Part shown: positions 52,681-62,423 of the stretch, piece after piece | Numbering within the stretch: position 1 is the first letter of the stretch | Layout: every line of letters starts with the position of its first letter | Assembly (NCBI RefSeq): GCF_030272705.1 | Contig: NZ_JARFYM010000003.1 | Span: 294,359 to 358,358 of the forward strand | DNA: 64,000 nucleotides | Direction: 5' to 3' | Source of the DNA: Rhizobium mayense | GTDB taxonomy: Bacteria; Pseudomonadota; Alphaproteobacteria; Rhizobiales; Rhizobiaceae | Notes under the pieces: generated by a model | What the model saw: only the letters and a program-made list of their open reading frames with translations | Databases searched by the model: none | What the model was told of the DNA's origin: nothing | Translations under genes and position numbers: made by a program

Positions 52681-55482
52681 TTGACTGAGCAAACACCACC
52701 CGGCGGCGGGAAGCTCCCGCCAGGCATCGAGCCGATTTCCATCATGGAGGAAATGCAGCGGTCGTATCTCGATTACGCCATGAGCGTGATCGTCAGCCGC
52801 GCGCTTCCCGATGTTCGCGATGGTCTCAAGCCCGTCCATCGGCGCATTCTGTATGGCATGTCGGAACTCGGGATCGACTGGAACAAGAAATACGTGAAAT
52901 GCGCCCGCGTCACCGGTGACGTGATGGGTAAATACCACCCGCACGGCAACCTGGCGATTTATGACGCGCTCGCCCGCATGGCGCAGCCCTGGTCGCTTCG
53001 CCTGCCGCTGATCGACGGTCAGGGCAATTTCGGCTCCGTGGACGGTGATCCGCCGGCGGCCGAACGTTATACGGAATGCCGCCTGCAGAAGGTGGCGCAT
53101 TCGCTGCTCGACGATCTCGACAAGGAAACCGTCGATTTCCGCGAGAACTATGACGGCACATTGAGCGAACCCGTCGTTGTGCCGGCAAAGTTCCCGAACC
53201 TGCTGGTCAACGGTTCCGGCGGCATTGCCGTCGGCATGGCGACCAATATTCCGCCGCATAACCTGTCTGAGGTGATCGATGGCTGCATCGCGCTGATTGA
53301 CAATCCGGCAATCGAACTGCCGGAGATCATGCAGATCATCCCGGGTCCGGATTTTCCGACCGGCGCCAAGATTCTCGGCCGTGCCGGCATCCGCTCGGCC
53401 TATGAGACCGGACGCGGCTCCATCGTCATGCGCGGCGTCGCGACGATCGAACCGATGCGCGGCGACCGCGAGCAGATTATCATCACCGAGATTCCCTATC
53501 AGGTGAACAAGGCGTCGATGATCGAGAAGATGGCCGAGCTCGTGCGCGAAAAGCGCGTCGAAGGCATCTCCGACCTGCGCGACGAATCCGACCGCCAGGG
53601 TTACCGCGTGGTGATCGAGCTGAAGCGCGACGCCAATGCTGAAGTCATCCTCAATCAGCTTTATCGCTACACGCCGCTGCAGACCTCTTTCGGCGCCAAC
53701 GTAGTCGCGCTGAACGGCGGCAAGCCTGAGCAGCTGACCCTTCTCGACATGTTGAGGGCCTTCGTGTCCTTCCGCGAGGACGTGGTCAGCCGCCGCACCA
53801 AATATCTGCTGCGCAAGGCGCGCGAACGCGCCCACGTCTTGGTCGGTCTGGCGATCGCGGTCGCCAATATCGATGAAGTGATCCGCGTCATCCGTCAGGC
53901 GCCCGACCCGCAGTCGGCGCGCGAAGAGCTGATGACGCGCCGCTGGCCGGCGGAAGATGTCGAATCCCTTATCCGGCTAATCGATGATCCGCGCCATCGC
54001 ATCAACGAAGACGGCACCTACAATCTTTCGGAAGAACAGGCGCGCGCCATTCTCGAGCTGCGTCTTGCCCGTTTGACGGCACTTGGCCGCGACGAAATCG
54101 GCGACGAACTCAATAAGATCGGCGCCGAGATCAAGGACTATCTCGATATCCTCTCGTCCCGTGTTCGCATTCAATCCATTGTAAAAGAAGAACTTATCGC
54201 CGTTCGCGATGAGTTCGGCACGCCGCGCCGCACCGAGATCGTCGATGGCGGCCTGGAGATGGACGACGAGGATTTGATCGCCCGCGAGGATATGGTCGTC
54301 ACCGTTTCGCATCTCGGCTACATCAAGCGCGTGCCTCTCACGACCTATCGCGCTCAGCGCCGCGGCGGCAAGGGCCGCTCAGGAATGACGACGCGCGACG
54401 AGGATTTCGTTACCCGGCTATTTGTTCTCAACACGCATACGCCGGTATTGTTCTTCTCGTCGCATGGCATCGTCTACAAGGAGAAGGTCTGGCGCCTGCC
54501 GATCGGCACTCCGCAGTCACGCGGCAAGGCTCTGATCAACATGTTGCCCCTGGAGCCCGGCGAGCGCATCACCACGATCATGCCTTTGCCCGAGGACGAG
54601 GACACCTGGGACAATCTCGACGTCATGTTCTCGACGACGCGCGGCACCGTGCGCCGCAACAAGCTCTCGGACTTCGTTCAGGTCAACCGCAATGGCAAGA
54701 TCGCCATGAAGCTGGAAGAGGAGGGCGACGAAATCCTCTCCGTCGAGACCTGCACTGAACACGACGACGTGCTTCTGACAACGGCGCTCGGTCAGTGCAT
54801 CCGTTTCCCGGTTTCGGACGTGCGCGTTTTTGCCGGCCGCAATTCCATCGGTGTTCGCGGCATCACGCTGGCCTCGGGCGACAGCATCATCTCGATGACC
54901 ATCGTCAACCACGTCGATGCCGAGCCCTGGGAACGCGCCGCCTATCTCAAGCGCGCCGCCAGCGACCGTCGCTCGACCACGGGCGAGGACGAGGAAATTG
55001 CGCTGGTGGGCGAGGAAGTCACCGAGGAGGGACAGCTTAGCGATGAGCGCTATGAGGAACTGAAGGCGCTGGAGCAATTCGTGCTGACGGTCTCTGAAAA
55101 GGGCTTCGGCAAGCGCTCGTCTTCCTACGATTTCCGCATCTCCGGTCGCGGCGGCAAGGGCATCCGCGCCACCGATACGTCGAAGACCAGCGAGATCGGC
55201 GAACTTGTCGCCGCCTTCCCGGTCGATGATGGCGATCAGCTCATGCTGGTGTCGGATGGCGGGCAATTGATCCGCGTACCGGTCGGCGGCATCCGCATTG
55301 CCAGCCGCGCCACCAAGGGCGTTACCATCTTCTCGACCGCTAAGGATGAAAAGGTCGTTTCGGTCGAGCGCATCAGCGAGCCGGAGGGCGAGGATGACGC
55401 GGTCGACAATGGCACCGAGGACGACGTTCCGAACGGCGACGCCGAAGTCTCGAATGGTGACGAAGGCGGAACCGAAGAATAA
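52681..55482 (+). CDS. gyrA: DNA gyrase subunit A
   Basis: The 933-residue subunit breaks and rejoins DNA during negative supercoiling. The catalytic tyrosine is Tyr130 in [11 protein letters not shown]. The N-terminal breakage domain includes [20 protein letters not shown] and [19 protein letters not shown]. The C-terminal pinwheel has [16 protein letters not shown] (the GyrA box type) and [11 protein letters not shown], and ends in an acidic tail. Leu91 sits at the position of E. coli Ser83. The start is TTG; the next in-frame ATG is inside the conserved region, so TTG is required. Confidence 0.96.
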   Translation: MTEQTPPGGGKLPPGIEPISIMEEMQRSYLDYAMSVIVSRALPDVRDGLKPVHRRILYGMSELGIDWNKKYVKCARVTGDVMGKYHPHGNLAIYDALARMAQPWSLRLPLIDGQGNFGSVDGDPPAAERYTECRLQKVAHSLLDDLDKETVDFRENYDGTLSEPVVVPAKFPNLLVNGSGGIAVGMATNIPPHNLSEVIDGCIALIDNPAIELPEIMQIIPGPDFPTGAKILGRAGIRSAYETGRGSIVMRGVATIEPMRGDREQIIITEIPYQVNKASMIEKMAELVREKRVEGISDLRDESDRQGYRVVIELKRDANAEVILNQLYRYTPLQTSFGANVVALNGGKPEQLTLLDMLRAFVSFREDVVSRRTKYLLRKARERAHVLVGLAIAVANIDEVIRVIRQAPDPQSAREELMTRRWPAEDVESLIRLIDDPRHRINEDGTYNLSEEQARAILELRLARLTALGRDEIGDELNKIGAEIKDYLDILSSRVRIQSIVKEELIAVRDEFGTPRRTEIVDGGLEMDDEDLIAREDMVVTVSHLGYIKRVPLTTYRAQRRGGKGRSGMTTRDEDFVTRLFVLNTHTPVLFFSSHGIVYKEKVWRLPIGTPQSRGKALINMLPLEPGERITTIMPLPEDEDTWDNLDVMFSTTRGTVRRNKLSDFVQVNRNGKIAMKLEEEGDEILSVETCTEHDDVLLTTALGQCIRFPVSDVRVFAGRNSIGVRGITLASGDSIISMTIVNHVDAEPWERAAYLKRAASDRRSTTGEDEEIALVGEEVTEEGQLSDERYEELKALEQFVLTVSEKGFGKRSSSYDFRISGRGGKGIRATDTSKTSEIGELVAAFPVDDGDQLMLVSDGGQLIRVPVGGIRIASRATKGVTIFSTAKDEKVVSVERISEPEGEDDAVDNGTEDDVPNGDAEVSNGDEGGTEE

Positions 55483-55512
55483 GGTTCGCGCTTAACATGT
55501 GAAAAAATTTGG

Positions 55513-55542
55513 ACCGGGCGGCTTAGGCGGCCCGGTTTTTTG
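55513..55542 (+). terminator. Terminator of gyrA
   Basis: ACCGGGC and GCCCGGT form a 7-bp stem (55513-55536) followed by six T. AAAAAA lies on the other side, so it may also serve the convergent epimerase gene. Confidence 0.8.
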
Positions 55543-55587
55543 TTGATGTCACAGCGTTTCGATGTGCGCCACTGCATAAAAGCCTGG

Positions 55588-56478
55588 CTATTCCGGTTGT
55601 TTATTGCCTTGGGAAAAGGGAGGAAGAACTTCCAGGCTTCCTCGCTCCAGTTGTGCGAAAACCTCATCGTAGCCGAAGCGGAAGTGCCATCCGAGGACGG
55701 TGCCTGCTGATTTCGACGCGTGGACGCGATCGATGCTTTGGGGCAAAGGCCACTCTCTTTGCGCGAATTTAGCTGCAAGTCCCGGCGTGCGCAATCTGAT
55801 GACGGAGGCTGCATCTACCGCGAGCGCCTCGCAATCTTCCGGTTTGAATAGCGTACCGGCAGACACGATATGCCGCTGAAAATGATCGCCGCCGTTCGTC
55901 AGCGCTGCGACATGTGCATCCGCGACGTCTCGGATATCGACGCCACGATGCAGCCGGTAAGCAGCCATCACATTTGCGGGTTCCGGAAAGCTGCGAGACA
56001 TGCGCAAAACGCGCACCTGCAGATCCGGGCCGGCCATATCCTCGACTATCCGCTCGGCTTCCAGTTTCGTGCGATGATAGATGCTTCTTGGTTGTGGTAC
56101 GGTGTCTTCGTCGATCCAAGCGCATTGGCCCGGAAGAACCGCGTAGCCATAAAGCGCTGTCGTGCTGGTAAACACCAGACGCTTCACGCCCATTGCCAAG
56201 GCCGCCTCAACCAGTAGACGAGTTCCTTCGACATTGACCCGAAAAAACTCGTCATCGGGGACCGTTCCGACATGTGGCGCGTGCAGAGCCGCACAATGGA
56301 CGATCGCGCCCGCGCCCGTCAGCACTTGGCGCAGCGGCACCGCATCCGTAAAATCGCCGATGACATGCGTTGTCGAAAATGGCGATCGATCGATCCCCAC
56401 GACCGCGTGGTTTGCCGCCAAGGCGTTGAAGATCGCGCGGCCAAGCCGGCCGGAGCTGCCTGTAACAACAGTGCGCAT
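55588..56478 (-). CDS. NAD-dependent epimerase/dehydratase family protein
   Basis: The 296-residue extended short-chain dehydrogenase opens with TGSSGRLGRAIFNALAANH (Rossmann motif G-x2-G-x2-G). It then has VHCAALHAPHVGTVPDDEFF, FTSTTALYG, and the catalytic pair Tyr-x3-Lys in IYHRTKLEAERIVED. HRGVDIRDVADAHVAAL is the usual C-terminal site. It resembles sugar-nucleotide or uronate dehydrogenase-like proteins; the substrate is unknown. It is unrelated in close sequence to the other epimerase-like gene at 38.2 kb. Confidence 0.87.
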   Translation of the reverse strand: MRTVVTGSSGRLGRAIFNALAANHAVVGIDRSPFSTTHVIGDFTDAVPLRQVLTGAGAIVHCAALHAPHVGTVPDDEFFRVNVEGTRLLVEAALAMGVKRLVFTSTTALYGYAVLPGQCAWIDEDTVPQPRSIYHRTKLEAERIVEDMAGPDLQVRVLRMSRSFPEPANVMAAYRLHRGVDIRDVADAHVAALTNGGDHFQRHIVSAGTLFKPEDCEALAVDAASVIRLRTPGLAAKFAQREWPLPQSIDRVHASKSAGTVLGWHFRFGYDEVFAQLERGSLEVLPPFSQGNKQPE

Positions 56479-56610
56479 GTCGATCCCTCAGTGAAGCTGG
56501 ATAGCCATAGCACGATTGAAGCGATTGCGACGCTTCTCATCGCGAAACCAGCACTCACCGTAACGGCGACGGAGCGTGAGGTGAGGGGCGCGGGGCAAAG
56601 GCACACAAAA

Positions 56611-56637
56611 AACCGGACGCTGGGGGAGCGTCCGGTT
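56611..56637 (-). terminator. Terminator of the small membrane-protein genes
   Basis: AACCGGACGC (56611-56620) pairs with GCGTCCGGTT (56628-56637), loop of seven. On the minus strand the stem runs into TTTTTTG, closing the transcript of the tiny genes at 56700-57353. Confidence 0.88.
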
Positions 56638-56699
56638 CGAAATAACCCGAGCGATTGGAGGGCCGCACTCGGGATGGGGATATCGGAAAACCTTATAGT

Positions 56700-56834
56700 T
56701 CAGAGCACTTTATGGTGTTTGTTCAGCTTCTTGCTCTCCTCGCTTTCGCGGTAGAGCGCTGAGATGGTGGACGCGACGGACACAATGAACATGATGCTGA
56801 TGAAGAGGGTAAGCACCGTTAATATCGTGAACAT
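56700..56834 (-). CDS. 44-residue membrane protein (too short for usual gene callers)
   Basis: The frame reads MFTILTVLTLFISIMFIVSV, then a short polar part with ALYRESEESKKLNKHHK, ending VL. The first ~26 residues form one membrane helix; the C-terminus is charged and probably cytoplasmic. GGAAGGGAG lies five bases before the ATG, and a strong intrinsic terminator follows 63 bases after the stop, so the gene is well framed. I do not recognise a family. It is the last of three consecutive minus-strand genes for tiny membrane proteins. Confidence 0.68.
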   Translation of the reverse strand: MFTILTVLTLFISIMFIVSVASTISALYRESEESKKLNKHHKVL

Positions 56835-56874
56835 GATCGCTCCCTTCCTCTCGTGGAACTAGCGTTCAGGCCCC

Positions 56875-57033
56875 TTAGTACTGGCTTGTGGTAACGAACG
56901 GACGAGCCGAAGCAAAGGGACCGTAGATCTTCGACTGGTCAGGCTTTTGATCGTAAAGAGCGATTGTCGCTGCAAGCATCCCCGAAATCATGGTCATCCA
57001 AACAACGTTAATAAGGGTGATCTTGTCGGGCAT
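56875..57033 (-). CDS. 52-residue membrane protein
   Basis: The protein begins MPDKITLINVVWMTMISGML and continues AATIALYDQKPDQS, with one membrane helix (~5-27) and a polar tail ending RPFVTTSQY. The ATG at 57033 has AAGGA eight bases upstream; the longer open frame from 57063 is less likely. It is not recognised as a known family. It lies 40 bases before the 44-residue gene and probably shares its transcript and terminator. Confidence 0.65.
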   Translation of the reverse strand: MPDKITLINVVWMTMISGMLAATIALYDQKPDQSKIYGPFASARPFVTTSQY

Positions 57034-57128
57034 ACTCAGTTTCCTTCTTACCGCTATGTGCAAATCTATGGTTTCGGCTTTTAACGCGGCGGCTCGTGAA
57101 TGGTTCCGCCGATATGTTGAGGCTCTGT

Positions 57129-57353
57129 TTACCAGCGCCCGTCTGAAGAGACCTTGAATGCCTTGTTCATCTGGCGTTCAGATTCGCGATGCGTTTTGCG
57201 CATGGCGTTGGCGATTTCTTGAGCAGAATTGGTGGCCTTTCCCTCGGCATGGGCAGTCGCCCACTCGATTTCGTAATTGTTCGCGAAAAGATGAACGACG
57301 TATTCGAGGATGAAAGAGCCGATAATGGCGACTGCAACCACAAGGACCAACAT
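57129..57353 (-). CDS. 74-residue membrane protein with duplicated gene end upstream
   Basis: From the ATG at 57353 the protein has an N-terminal membrane helix (MLVLVVAVAIIGSFILEYVV) and a polar helical tail with ANAMRKTHRESERQMNKAFK. AGGGA lies ten bases upstream. The frame also stays open to an ATG at 57464, adding 37 residues. That extension contains [13 protein letters not shown], a near copy of the protein's own tail ERQMNKAFKVSSD, and lacks a ribosome binding site. I take it as the remnant of a duplicated gene rather than coding. The family is unknown. Confidence 0.55.
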   Translation of the reverse strand: MLVLVVAVAIIGSFILEYVVHLFANNYEIEWATAHAEGKATNSAQEIANAMRKTHRESERQMNKAFKVSSDGRW

Positions 57354-57557
57354 GGCCTGATATTCCCTGAGCCGGAGGCGGGTGAGCCGATGGAACCGGC
57401 CCGTTTCGATGTTGAAGCGAGTAAAGCACTGTTGATCTGAAACAGGCTTGAACGCTGCATTCATCTGCTGTTCAGAGGCGGCCGCGGGGTTGTAAATGAC
57501 TTGCGATACCAGCCCATCCGTGACAAAAGGCGTCGAAACAACGGGCCGGCCTCTGGT

Positions 57558-58061
57558 ATGACGATAGCCTTTTATCCCGGATCCTTCGATCCGATGACCA
57601 ATGGACATCTGGACGTCCTTGTGCAGGCGCTGAATATCGCCTCCAAGGTTATCGTCGCCATCGGCGTCCATCCCGGCAAGATACCGCTTTTCTCCTTTGA
57701 GGAACGCGCCGAATTGATCAGGCGGTCGCTCGCCGACGCGCTGCCGCAGAAGGCCGGCGATATTTCTGTCATCGCTTTCGACAATCTGGTCGTTGATGCG
57801 GCCCGCAAGCACGGCGCGAGCGTCTTGGTGCGAGGCCTGCGCGACGGCACCGATCTTGACTATGAAATGCAGATGGCCGGCATGAACCGTCAGATGGCGC
57901 CTGACATTCAGACCCTGTTTCTGCCTGCCGGTACGGCATCGCGGCCTATAACCGCCACATTGGTGCGTCAAATCGCATCCATGGGCGGCGATGTCAGCGC
58001 CTTCGTGCCATCAGCGGTTCTCGAAGCCCTGACAGACAAGTTGAAAAATGCGGCCAAGTAA
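57558..58061 (+). CDS. coaD: Phosphopantetheine adenylyltransferase
   Basis: The 167-residue enzyme transfers AMP to 4'-phosphopantetheine, the penultimate step of coenzyme A synthesis. The nucleotidyltransferase motif is [17 protein letters not shown] with T-N-G-H. The second half carries [20 protein letters not shown] and the ATP-binding [15 protein letters not shown]. The ATG at 57558 matches the family start ([10 protein letters not shown]), although no clear ribosome binding site precedes it. It heads coaD-ppiA-ppiB-queA-tgt, an arrangement typical of rhizobia. Confidence 0.95.
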   Translation: MTIAFYPGSFDPMTNGHLDVLVQALNIASKVIVAIGVHPGKIPLFSFEERAELIRRSLADALPQKAGDISVIAFDNLVVDAARKHGASVLVRGLRDGTDLDYEMQMAGMNRQMAPDIQTLFLPAGTASRPITATLVRQIASMGGDVSAFVPSAVLEALTDKLKNAAK

Positions 58062-58097
58062 AAGATCGGCCGACTTTATTTTCCGAACGGAGCACCC

Positions 58098-58670
58098 ATG
58101 AAACTCTTTCATCTCGCATTGGCAGGCTTTCTTAGCCTCGCTGCCTTCGCAGGCAGCGCCCTCTCGGCGGCGGCCGATGATTTTCTGACGATCCAGCTCA
58201 AGGATGGCCCCGTCGTCATTCAGCTCATGCCCGACGTTGCCCCGAAGCACGTCGCGCAGATCGAAGCGCTGGCGAAGAAGGGTGCATACGACAACGTCGC
58301 CTTCCACCGCGTCATCGATGGCTTCATGGCCCAGACCGGCGACGTGAAGTTCGGCAACATGGCCAAGGGTTATGACCCGCAGAAGGCCGGCACCGGTGGC
58401 TCCGATTTGCCCGATCTTCCGGCCGAGTTCTCCAAGGTTCCGTTCACGCGCGGCACCGTCGGCATGGCGCGCGCGCAGGACCCGAATTCCGCCAATTCGC
58501 AGTTTTTCATCATGTTCGCTGACGGCGATTTCCTGAACGGCCAATACACGGTCGTCGGCAAGGTCGTCTCCGGCATGGAACTCGTCGACAAGATCAAGCG
58601 CGGCGAAGGCCAGAACGGCGAAGTGAGCAACCCTGACCGCATGGTCAAGGTCACCGTCGGCAAGAAGTAA
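58098..58670 (+). CDS. ppiA: Periplasmic cyclophilin-type peptidyl-prolyl isomerase
   Basis: The 190-residue protein has a signal peptide (LFHLALAGFLSLAAFAGSAL, cut near SAAA) and a cyclophilin domain with NVAFHRVIDGFMAQTGDV and DPNSANSQFFIMFADGDFL. It catalyses cis-trans isomerisation of prolyl bonds in the periplasm. It starts 37 bases after coaD. The next gene encodes a cytoplasmic paralogue, probably a tandem duplication. Confidence 0.9.
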   Translation: MKLFHLALAGFLSLAAFAGSALSAAADDFLTIQLKDGPVVIQLMPDVAPKHVAQIEALAKKGAYDNVAFHRVIDGFMAQTGDVKFGNMAKGYDPQKAGTGGSDLPDLPAEFSKVPFTRGTVGMARAQDPNSANSQFFIMFADGDFLNGQYTVVGKVVSGMELVDKIKRGEGQNGEVSNPDRMVKVTVGKK

Positions 58671-58699
58671 GATTCGAGAAGAGAGAAGAGGAAACGCAA

Positions 58700-59209
58700 A
58701 TGGCTGAGATCAAGGATCCCGAAAACACCCTCATCCTGGAAACCACCAAGGGTCAGGTTGTCATTCAGTTGCTGCCGCAGGTCGCTCCTGAGCATGTTGC
58801 CCGCATCAAGGAACTTGCCCGCGAGAAGGCCTATGACGGTGTCGTTTTCCATCGCGTCATCGATGGCTTCATGGCTCAGACCGGCGACGTGCAATACGGC
58901 AAGCAGGGCGGCGAGAGCTTCAATCCCGGTCGCGCCGGCATGGGCGGCTCCTCCAAGCCGGACCTGAAGGCTGAATTTTCCGCGACGTCGCACATTCGCG
59001 GTACCTGCTCGATGGCCCGCTCACAGAACCCGAACTCAGCCAACTCGCAGTTTTTCATCTGCTTTGCCGATGCGCCGTGGCTGAACAAGCAGTATTCGGT
59101 CTGGGGTCAGGTGATCGACGGCATGGACAACGTCGACAACATCAAGCGCGGTGAGCCGGTGCGTGATCCGGATTCGATCGTTTCCGCCCGGGTTGCCGCC
59201 GACGTCTGA
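58700..59209 (+). CDS. ppiB: Cytoplasmic cyclophilin-type peptidyl-prolyl isomerase
   Basis: The 169-residue cyclophilin lacks a signal peptide and so acts in the cytoplasm. It shares VVFHRVIDGFMAQTGDVQYG and NPNSANSQFFICFADAPWL with its upstream neighbour, and about half of their residues agree by eye. GAAGAGGAAACGC precedes the ATG. It begins 29 bases after ppiA. Confidence 0.92.
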   Translation: MAEIKDPENTLILETTKGQVVIQLLPQVAPEHVARIKELAREKAYDGVVFHRVIDGFMAQTGDVQYGKQGGESFNPGRAGMGGSSKPDLKAEFSATSHIRGTCSMARSQNPNSANSQFFICFADAPWLNKQYSVWGQVIDGMDNVDNIKRGEPVRDPDSIVSARVAADV

Positions 59210-59285
59210 TCGTGATTATTCCTGAAGCCCGCCTCTTGCGCCTCAGGCGTGAGGGGCGGGTTTCGCTTTGCTGAGATTGCCAAGA

Positions 59286-60371
59286 ATGCGTGTTGACCTT
59301 TTCGATTTCGACCTGCCGGACGAGCGCATTGCGCTGAGACCCGCCGAGCCGCGCGATAGCGCGCGCCTGCTCGTCGTCAATCCGAATAATGGTGCAAACA
59401 CGCAGAGCGACCATCAGGTGCGGGATCTGCCGTCCTTCCTGCGCCCCGGCGACGCCATGGTCTTCAATGATACCAAGGTGATACCGGCGCAGTTGGAAGG
59501 TGTTCGTCACCGCGACGGTGCACCTGGTCAGCAGGTATCGGCGACGCTGCACATGCGCGCCACGCCCGACCGCTGGAAGGCCTTCGCCAAGCCGGGCAAA
59601 CGCATCAAGATCGGCGATCGCATCCAGTTCGGCCACGGCGAGAGTGTCTGCATCCTCAGCGCTCTTGATGCGGTGGTCGAGGAGAAGGGCGCGGGCGGCG
59701 AGATCACGTTGCGCTTCGATCTTTCCGGTCCGGCACTGGATGAAGCGATTGCCGCGGTCGGCCATGTCCCGCTGCCGCCCTATATCGCCGCCAAGCGACC
59801 CGAGGACGAGCGCGACCGTGCCGATTACCAGACGATTTACGCACGCGAGGAGGGCGCCGTCGCCGCCCCGACTGCCGGGCTGCATTTCACCCCGTCACTG
59901 TTTGCCGCGCTTGATGCCATGGGCGTCGAGCGGCATTTCGTGACGCTGCATGTCGGCGCCGGCACTTTTTTGCCGGTAAAGGCCGACGACACCGAAGACC
60001 ACAAGATGCATTTCGAAATCGGCTACGTCGACGCGACGACGGCGGCGAAGCTGAACGCGGTGAAGGCGAGGGGCGGGCGAATCATCTGCGTCGGCACGAC
60101 CTCGCTGCGGCTGATCGAGAGTGCCGCCGGCGATGACGGAACGATCAAGCCCTGGTCGGGCGCGACCGGCATCTTCATCACGCCCGGCTACCGTTTCAAG
60201 GCGGTCGATCTTTTGATGACCAATTTCCACTTGCCGCGTTCGACGCTGTTCATGTTGGTATCGGCCTTTGCCGGCCTCGATACCATGCGCGCGGCCTACA
60301 CCCATGCTATTGAGACAGGCTATCGCTTTTATTCCTACGGCGATGGCAGCCTGCTCTACCGGAAAGACTAA
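59286..60371 (+). CDS. queA: tRNA preQ1(34) S-adenosylmethionine ribosyltransferase-isomerase
   Basis: The 361-residue enzyme adds the ribosyl part of SAM to preQ1 in tRNA, giving epoxyqueuosine. Marks are [20 protein letters not shown] at the start, [40 protein letters not shown] and [19 protein letters not shown]. The ATG at 59286 is the family start; the frame opens at a TTG at 59268. It precedes tgt by 6 bases, the standard queuosine pair. Confidence 0.95.
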   Translation: MRVDLFDFDLPDERIALRPAEPRDSARLLVVNPNNGANTQSDHQVRDLPSFLRPGDAMVFNDTKVIPAQLEGVRHRDGAPGQQVSATLHMRATPDRWKAFAKPGKRIKIGDRIQFGHGESVCILSALDAVVEEKGAGGEITLRFDLSGPALDEAIAAVGHVPLPPYIAAKRPEDERDRADYQTIYAREEGAVAAPTAGLHFTPSLFAALDAMGVERHFVTLHVGAGTFLPVKADDTEDHKMHFEIGYVDATTAAKLNAVKARGGRIICVGTTSLRLIESAAGDDGTIKPWSGATGIFITPGYRFKAVDLLMTNFHLPRSTLFMLVSAFAGLDTMRAAYTHAIETGYRFYSYGDGSLLYRKD

Positions 60372-60377
60372 GACGAA

Positions 60378-61508
60378 ATGAGCGAGAGCTTTCAGTTCCA
60401 CTTGAAGAAGACCGATGGCGGCGCCCGTCTCGGCGAAGTCTCCATGCCGCGCGGCACGATCCGCACGCCGGCCTTCATGCCGGTCGGCACGGTCGGCACG
60501 GTCAAAGCGATGTATCTCGATCAGGTTCGCGAAACCGGCGCCGATATCATCCTTGGCAATACCTATCATCTGATGTTGCGCCCGACCGCTGAGCGCGTCG
60601 CCCGCCTCGGGGGCTTGCACGAGCTCATCCGCTGGCAGCACCCGATCCTGACAGACTCCGGCGGTTTCCAGGTGATGTCGCTTTCCGGCCTGCGCAAGCT
60701 CGACGAGCAGGGAGTCACGTTCAAATCGCACGTCGATGGCAGCACGCACCATATGTCGCCGGAGCGTTCGATCGAGATCCAGGGGCTACTCGGTTCCGAC
60801 ATCCAGATGCAGCTCGACGAATGCGTGGCGCTGCCTGCGACGCCAAAGGAGATCGAGCGTGCCATGGAGCTGTCGCTGCGCTGGGCCGAGCGCTGCAAGG
60901 TTGCCTTCGGCGACCAGCTGGGCAAGGCGATGTTTGGCATCGTACAAGGCGGCGATGTGCCGGAGTTGCGCGTGCGTTCGGCTCAGGCGCTGCGTGAAAT
61001 GGACCTGAAAGGCTATGCCGTCGGCGGCCTTGCCGTCGGCGAACCGCAGGATGTGATGCTGCGCATGCTGGAGCTTACCCTGCCGGAATTGCCGTCCGAC
61101 AAGCCGCGCTACCTGATGGGCGTCGGCACGCCGGACGATATCCTGAAATCCGTCGCCCGAGGCATCGATATGTTCGACTGCGTGATGCCGACTCGCTCCG
61201 GCCGCCATGGCCTCGCGTTTACCCGCCGCGGCAAGGTCAATATCCGCAACGCCCGCCACGCCGAGGACATGCGTCCGCTCGATGACCAGTCGAATTGCCC
61301 GGCCTCGCGCGACTATTCCCGCGCCTACCTGCATCATCTCGTCCGCGCCAACGAGGCACTTGGCGGCATGCTGCTGTCCTGGCACAATCTTGCGTACTAC
61401 CAGGAACTGATGCAGGGCATTCGTCAGGCGATCGCAGAAGGCCGCTTCGCCGATTTCATGGCCGAGACGCAGGAGAATTGGGCAAGGGGCGATCTCGAGT
61501 CGGCGTGA
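60378..61508 (+). CDS. tgt: Queuine/preQ1 tRNA-ribosyltransferase with reduced zinc site
   Basis: The 376-residue TIM-barrel enzyme exchanges guanine-34 for preQ1 in tRNAs with GUN anticodons. Substrate motifs are intact: [30 protein letters not shown] and [20 protein letters not shown]. The C-terminal zinc site is not: the expected C-x-C-x2-C reads Ser305-Asn-Cys307-x2-Ser310 ([18 protein letters not shown]), so only Cys307 and His336 of the four ligands remain. Either this clade binds zinc differently or does without. It lies 6 bases after queA. Confidence 0.94.
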   Translation: MSESFQFHLKKTDGGARLGEVSMPRGTIRTPAFMPVGTVGTVKAMYLDQVRETGADIILGNTYHLMLRPTAERVARLGGLHELIRWQHPILTDSGGFQVMSLSGLRKLDEQGVTFKSHVDGSTHHMSPERSIEIQGLLGSDIQMQLDECVALPATPKEIERAMELSLRWAERCKVAFGDQLGKAMFGIVQGGDVPELRVRSAQALREMDLKGYAVGGLAVGEPQDVMLRMLELTLPELPSDKPRYLMGVGTPDDILKSVARGIDMFDCVMPTRSGRHGLAFTRRGKVNIRNARHAEDMRPLDDQSNCPASRDYSRAYLHHLVRANEALGGMLLSWHNLAYYQELMQGIRQAIAEGRFADFMAETQENWARGDLESA

Positions 61509-61753
61509 TGCACGAACGGTGAGAGTGTCAATGCGCTGCGCTTGAATACATCTTGATTTCGCGCTAATTGAAGCCTGTCGAAAAAGGCAGGGTTGGTTTC
61601 GGTAGGCCCAATCCCTTCCATCAGGAAGCTCTGCTCTGCGCCATTGGCGTGAGGGCCCGCGACGCGGAACTTGGTCATTGTGGCCGAGTACCCCGCGTTG
61701 GTGTGGGCCGTTTCGAGCGACATGCCTCTGCGGGGACACCCCTTGGAGCTGTC

Positions 61754-62194
61754 ATGCGACTGAATCACCTGGATTTGCATGTTCCCGACGTCGCCGCGAC
61801 GCGGGATTTTTTCGTTTCCGTCTTTGATTTCACCGAAATCGAAACAGGCCGAGCGAACGGTCGGGCCATCCTGCGCGACGATGCCGGGCTCGAACTGGTC
61901 GTCAGCCGTCCGGCGGATGCGTTCGGCGGAGCTGATTCAGCATCCGTCGGCCGCAACACCTATCACATCGGCTTCGTGCTGCCGTCGCGCGAGGCTGTGG
62001 ACGCACAATTCGAGCGCGTCAATTTGGCTGGCTGCGAGATCTGCAAACCGCCGTCGGCGGTGAGAGGCGGTTGGTTGTTTTATTGCTTCGCACCAGGGCA
62101 AGTTCTGATCGAAGTCAGCTGGCGTCCAGAGCCTATTGCTAATTTAGAAAATATAATATCAGCAATGGCTTATGTCGCGATCTTCGTGTCATGA
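61754..62194 (+). CDS. VOC/glyoxalase superfamily protein
   Basis: The 146-residue protein begins MRLNHLDLHVPDVAATRDFF, the first beta-alpha-beta module of the vicinal-oxygen-chelate fold, with His5 as a probable metal ligand. The second module has NTYHIGFVLPSREAVDAQFE and a late Glu in GQVLIEVSW. Members include glyoxalases, dioxygenases and resistance proteins; the substrate is unknown. The ATG at 61754 with TTGGAG upstream is chosen over the longer open frame from 61568. The last ~15 residues look unlike the family and are AT-rich. Confidence 0.85.
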   Translation: MRLNHLDLHVPDVAATRDFFVSVFDFTEIETGRANGRAILRDDAGLELVVSRPADAFGGADSASVGRNTYHIGFVLPSREAVDAQFERVNLAGCEICKPPSAVRGGWLFYCFAPGQVLIEVSWRPEPIANLENIISAMAYVAIFVS

Positions 62195-62204
62195 ATTAGG
62201 CGTT

Positions 62205-62246
62205 TCAGGCGGTATATTTGAGCTCTTTCAAAAGGCCGCCTGAGAC
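62205..62246. other. Long inverted repeat after the VOC gene
   Basis: TCAGGCGG (62205-62212) is complementary to CCGCCTGA (62236-62243), with a 23-base AT-rich spacer. It may end the VOC transcript, but no T-run follows. Confidence 0.4.
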
Positions 62247-62423
62247 CGCGCTGTGATGGGATGCGTTTGGAAAAATAGCGGATTGCAAAACGATCCCTTG
62301 GCCCTGATAAGGCTCATTTGTCATATTTTTGGTGCTTTATGTTTGAAATTCCTTAAAAGTTCGGCTACAAAACCACCCACTTTATCGATAAGGGCTCACT
62401 AATAAAATAGGAGGCACCTGCCG

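Noticed and set aside
57501..57557. In-frame extension upstream of coaD
   Set aside because: The ATG at 57501 would add 19 residues not found in the family; [10 protein letters not shown] at 57558 is the conserved start.
61424..61780. Minus-strand frame of 118 codons overlapping the ends of tgt and the VOC gene
   Set aside because: It contains a protein-like piece (MTKFRVAGPHANGAEQSF) but overlaps two well-supported genes at its ends and has no recognised homologue; kept as unsupported.
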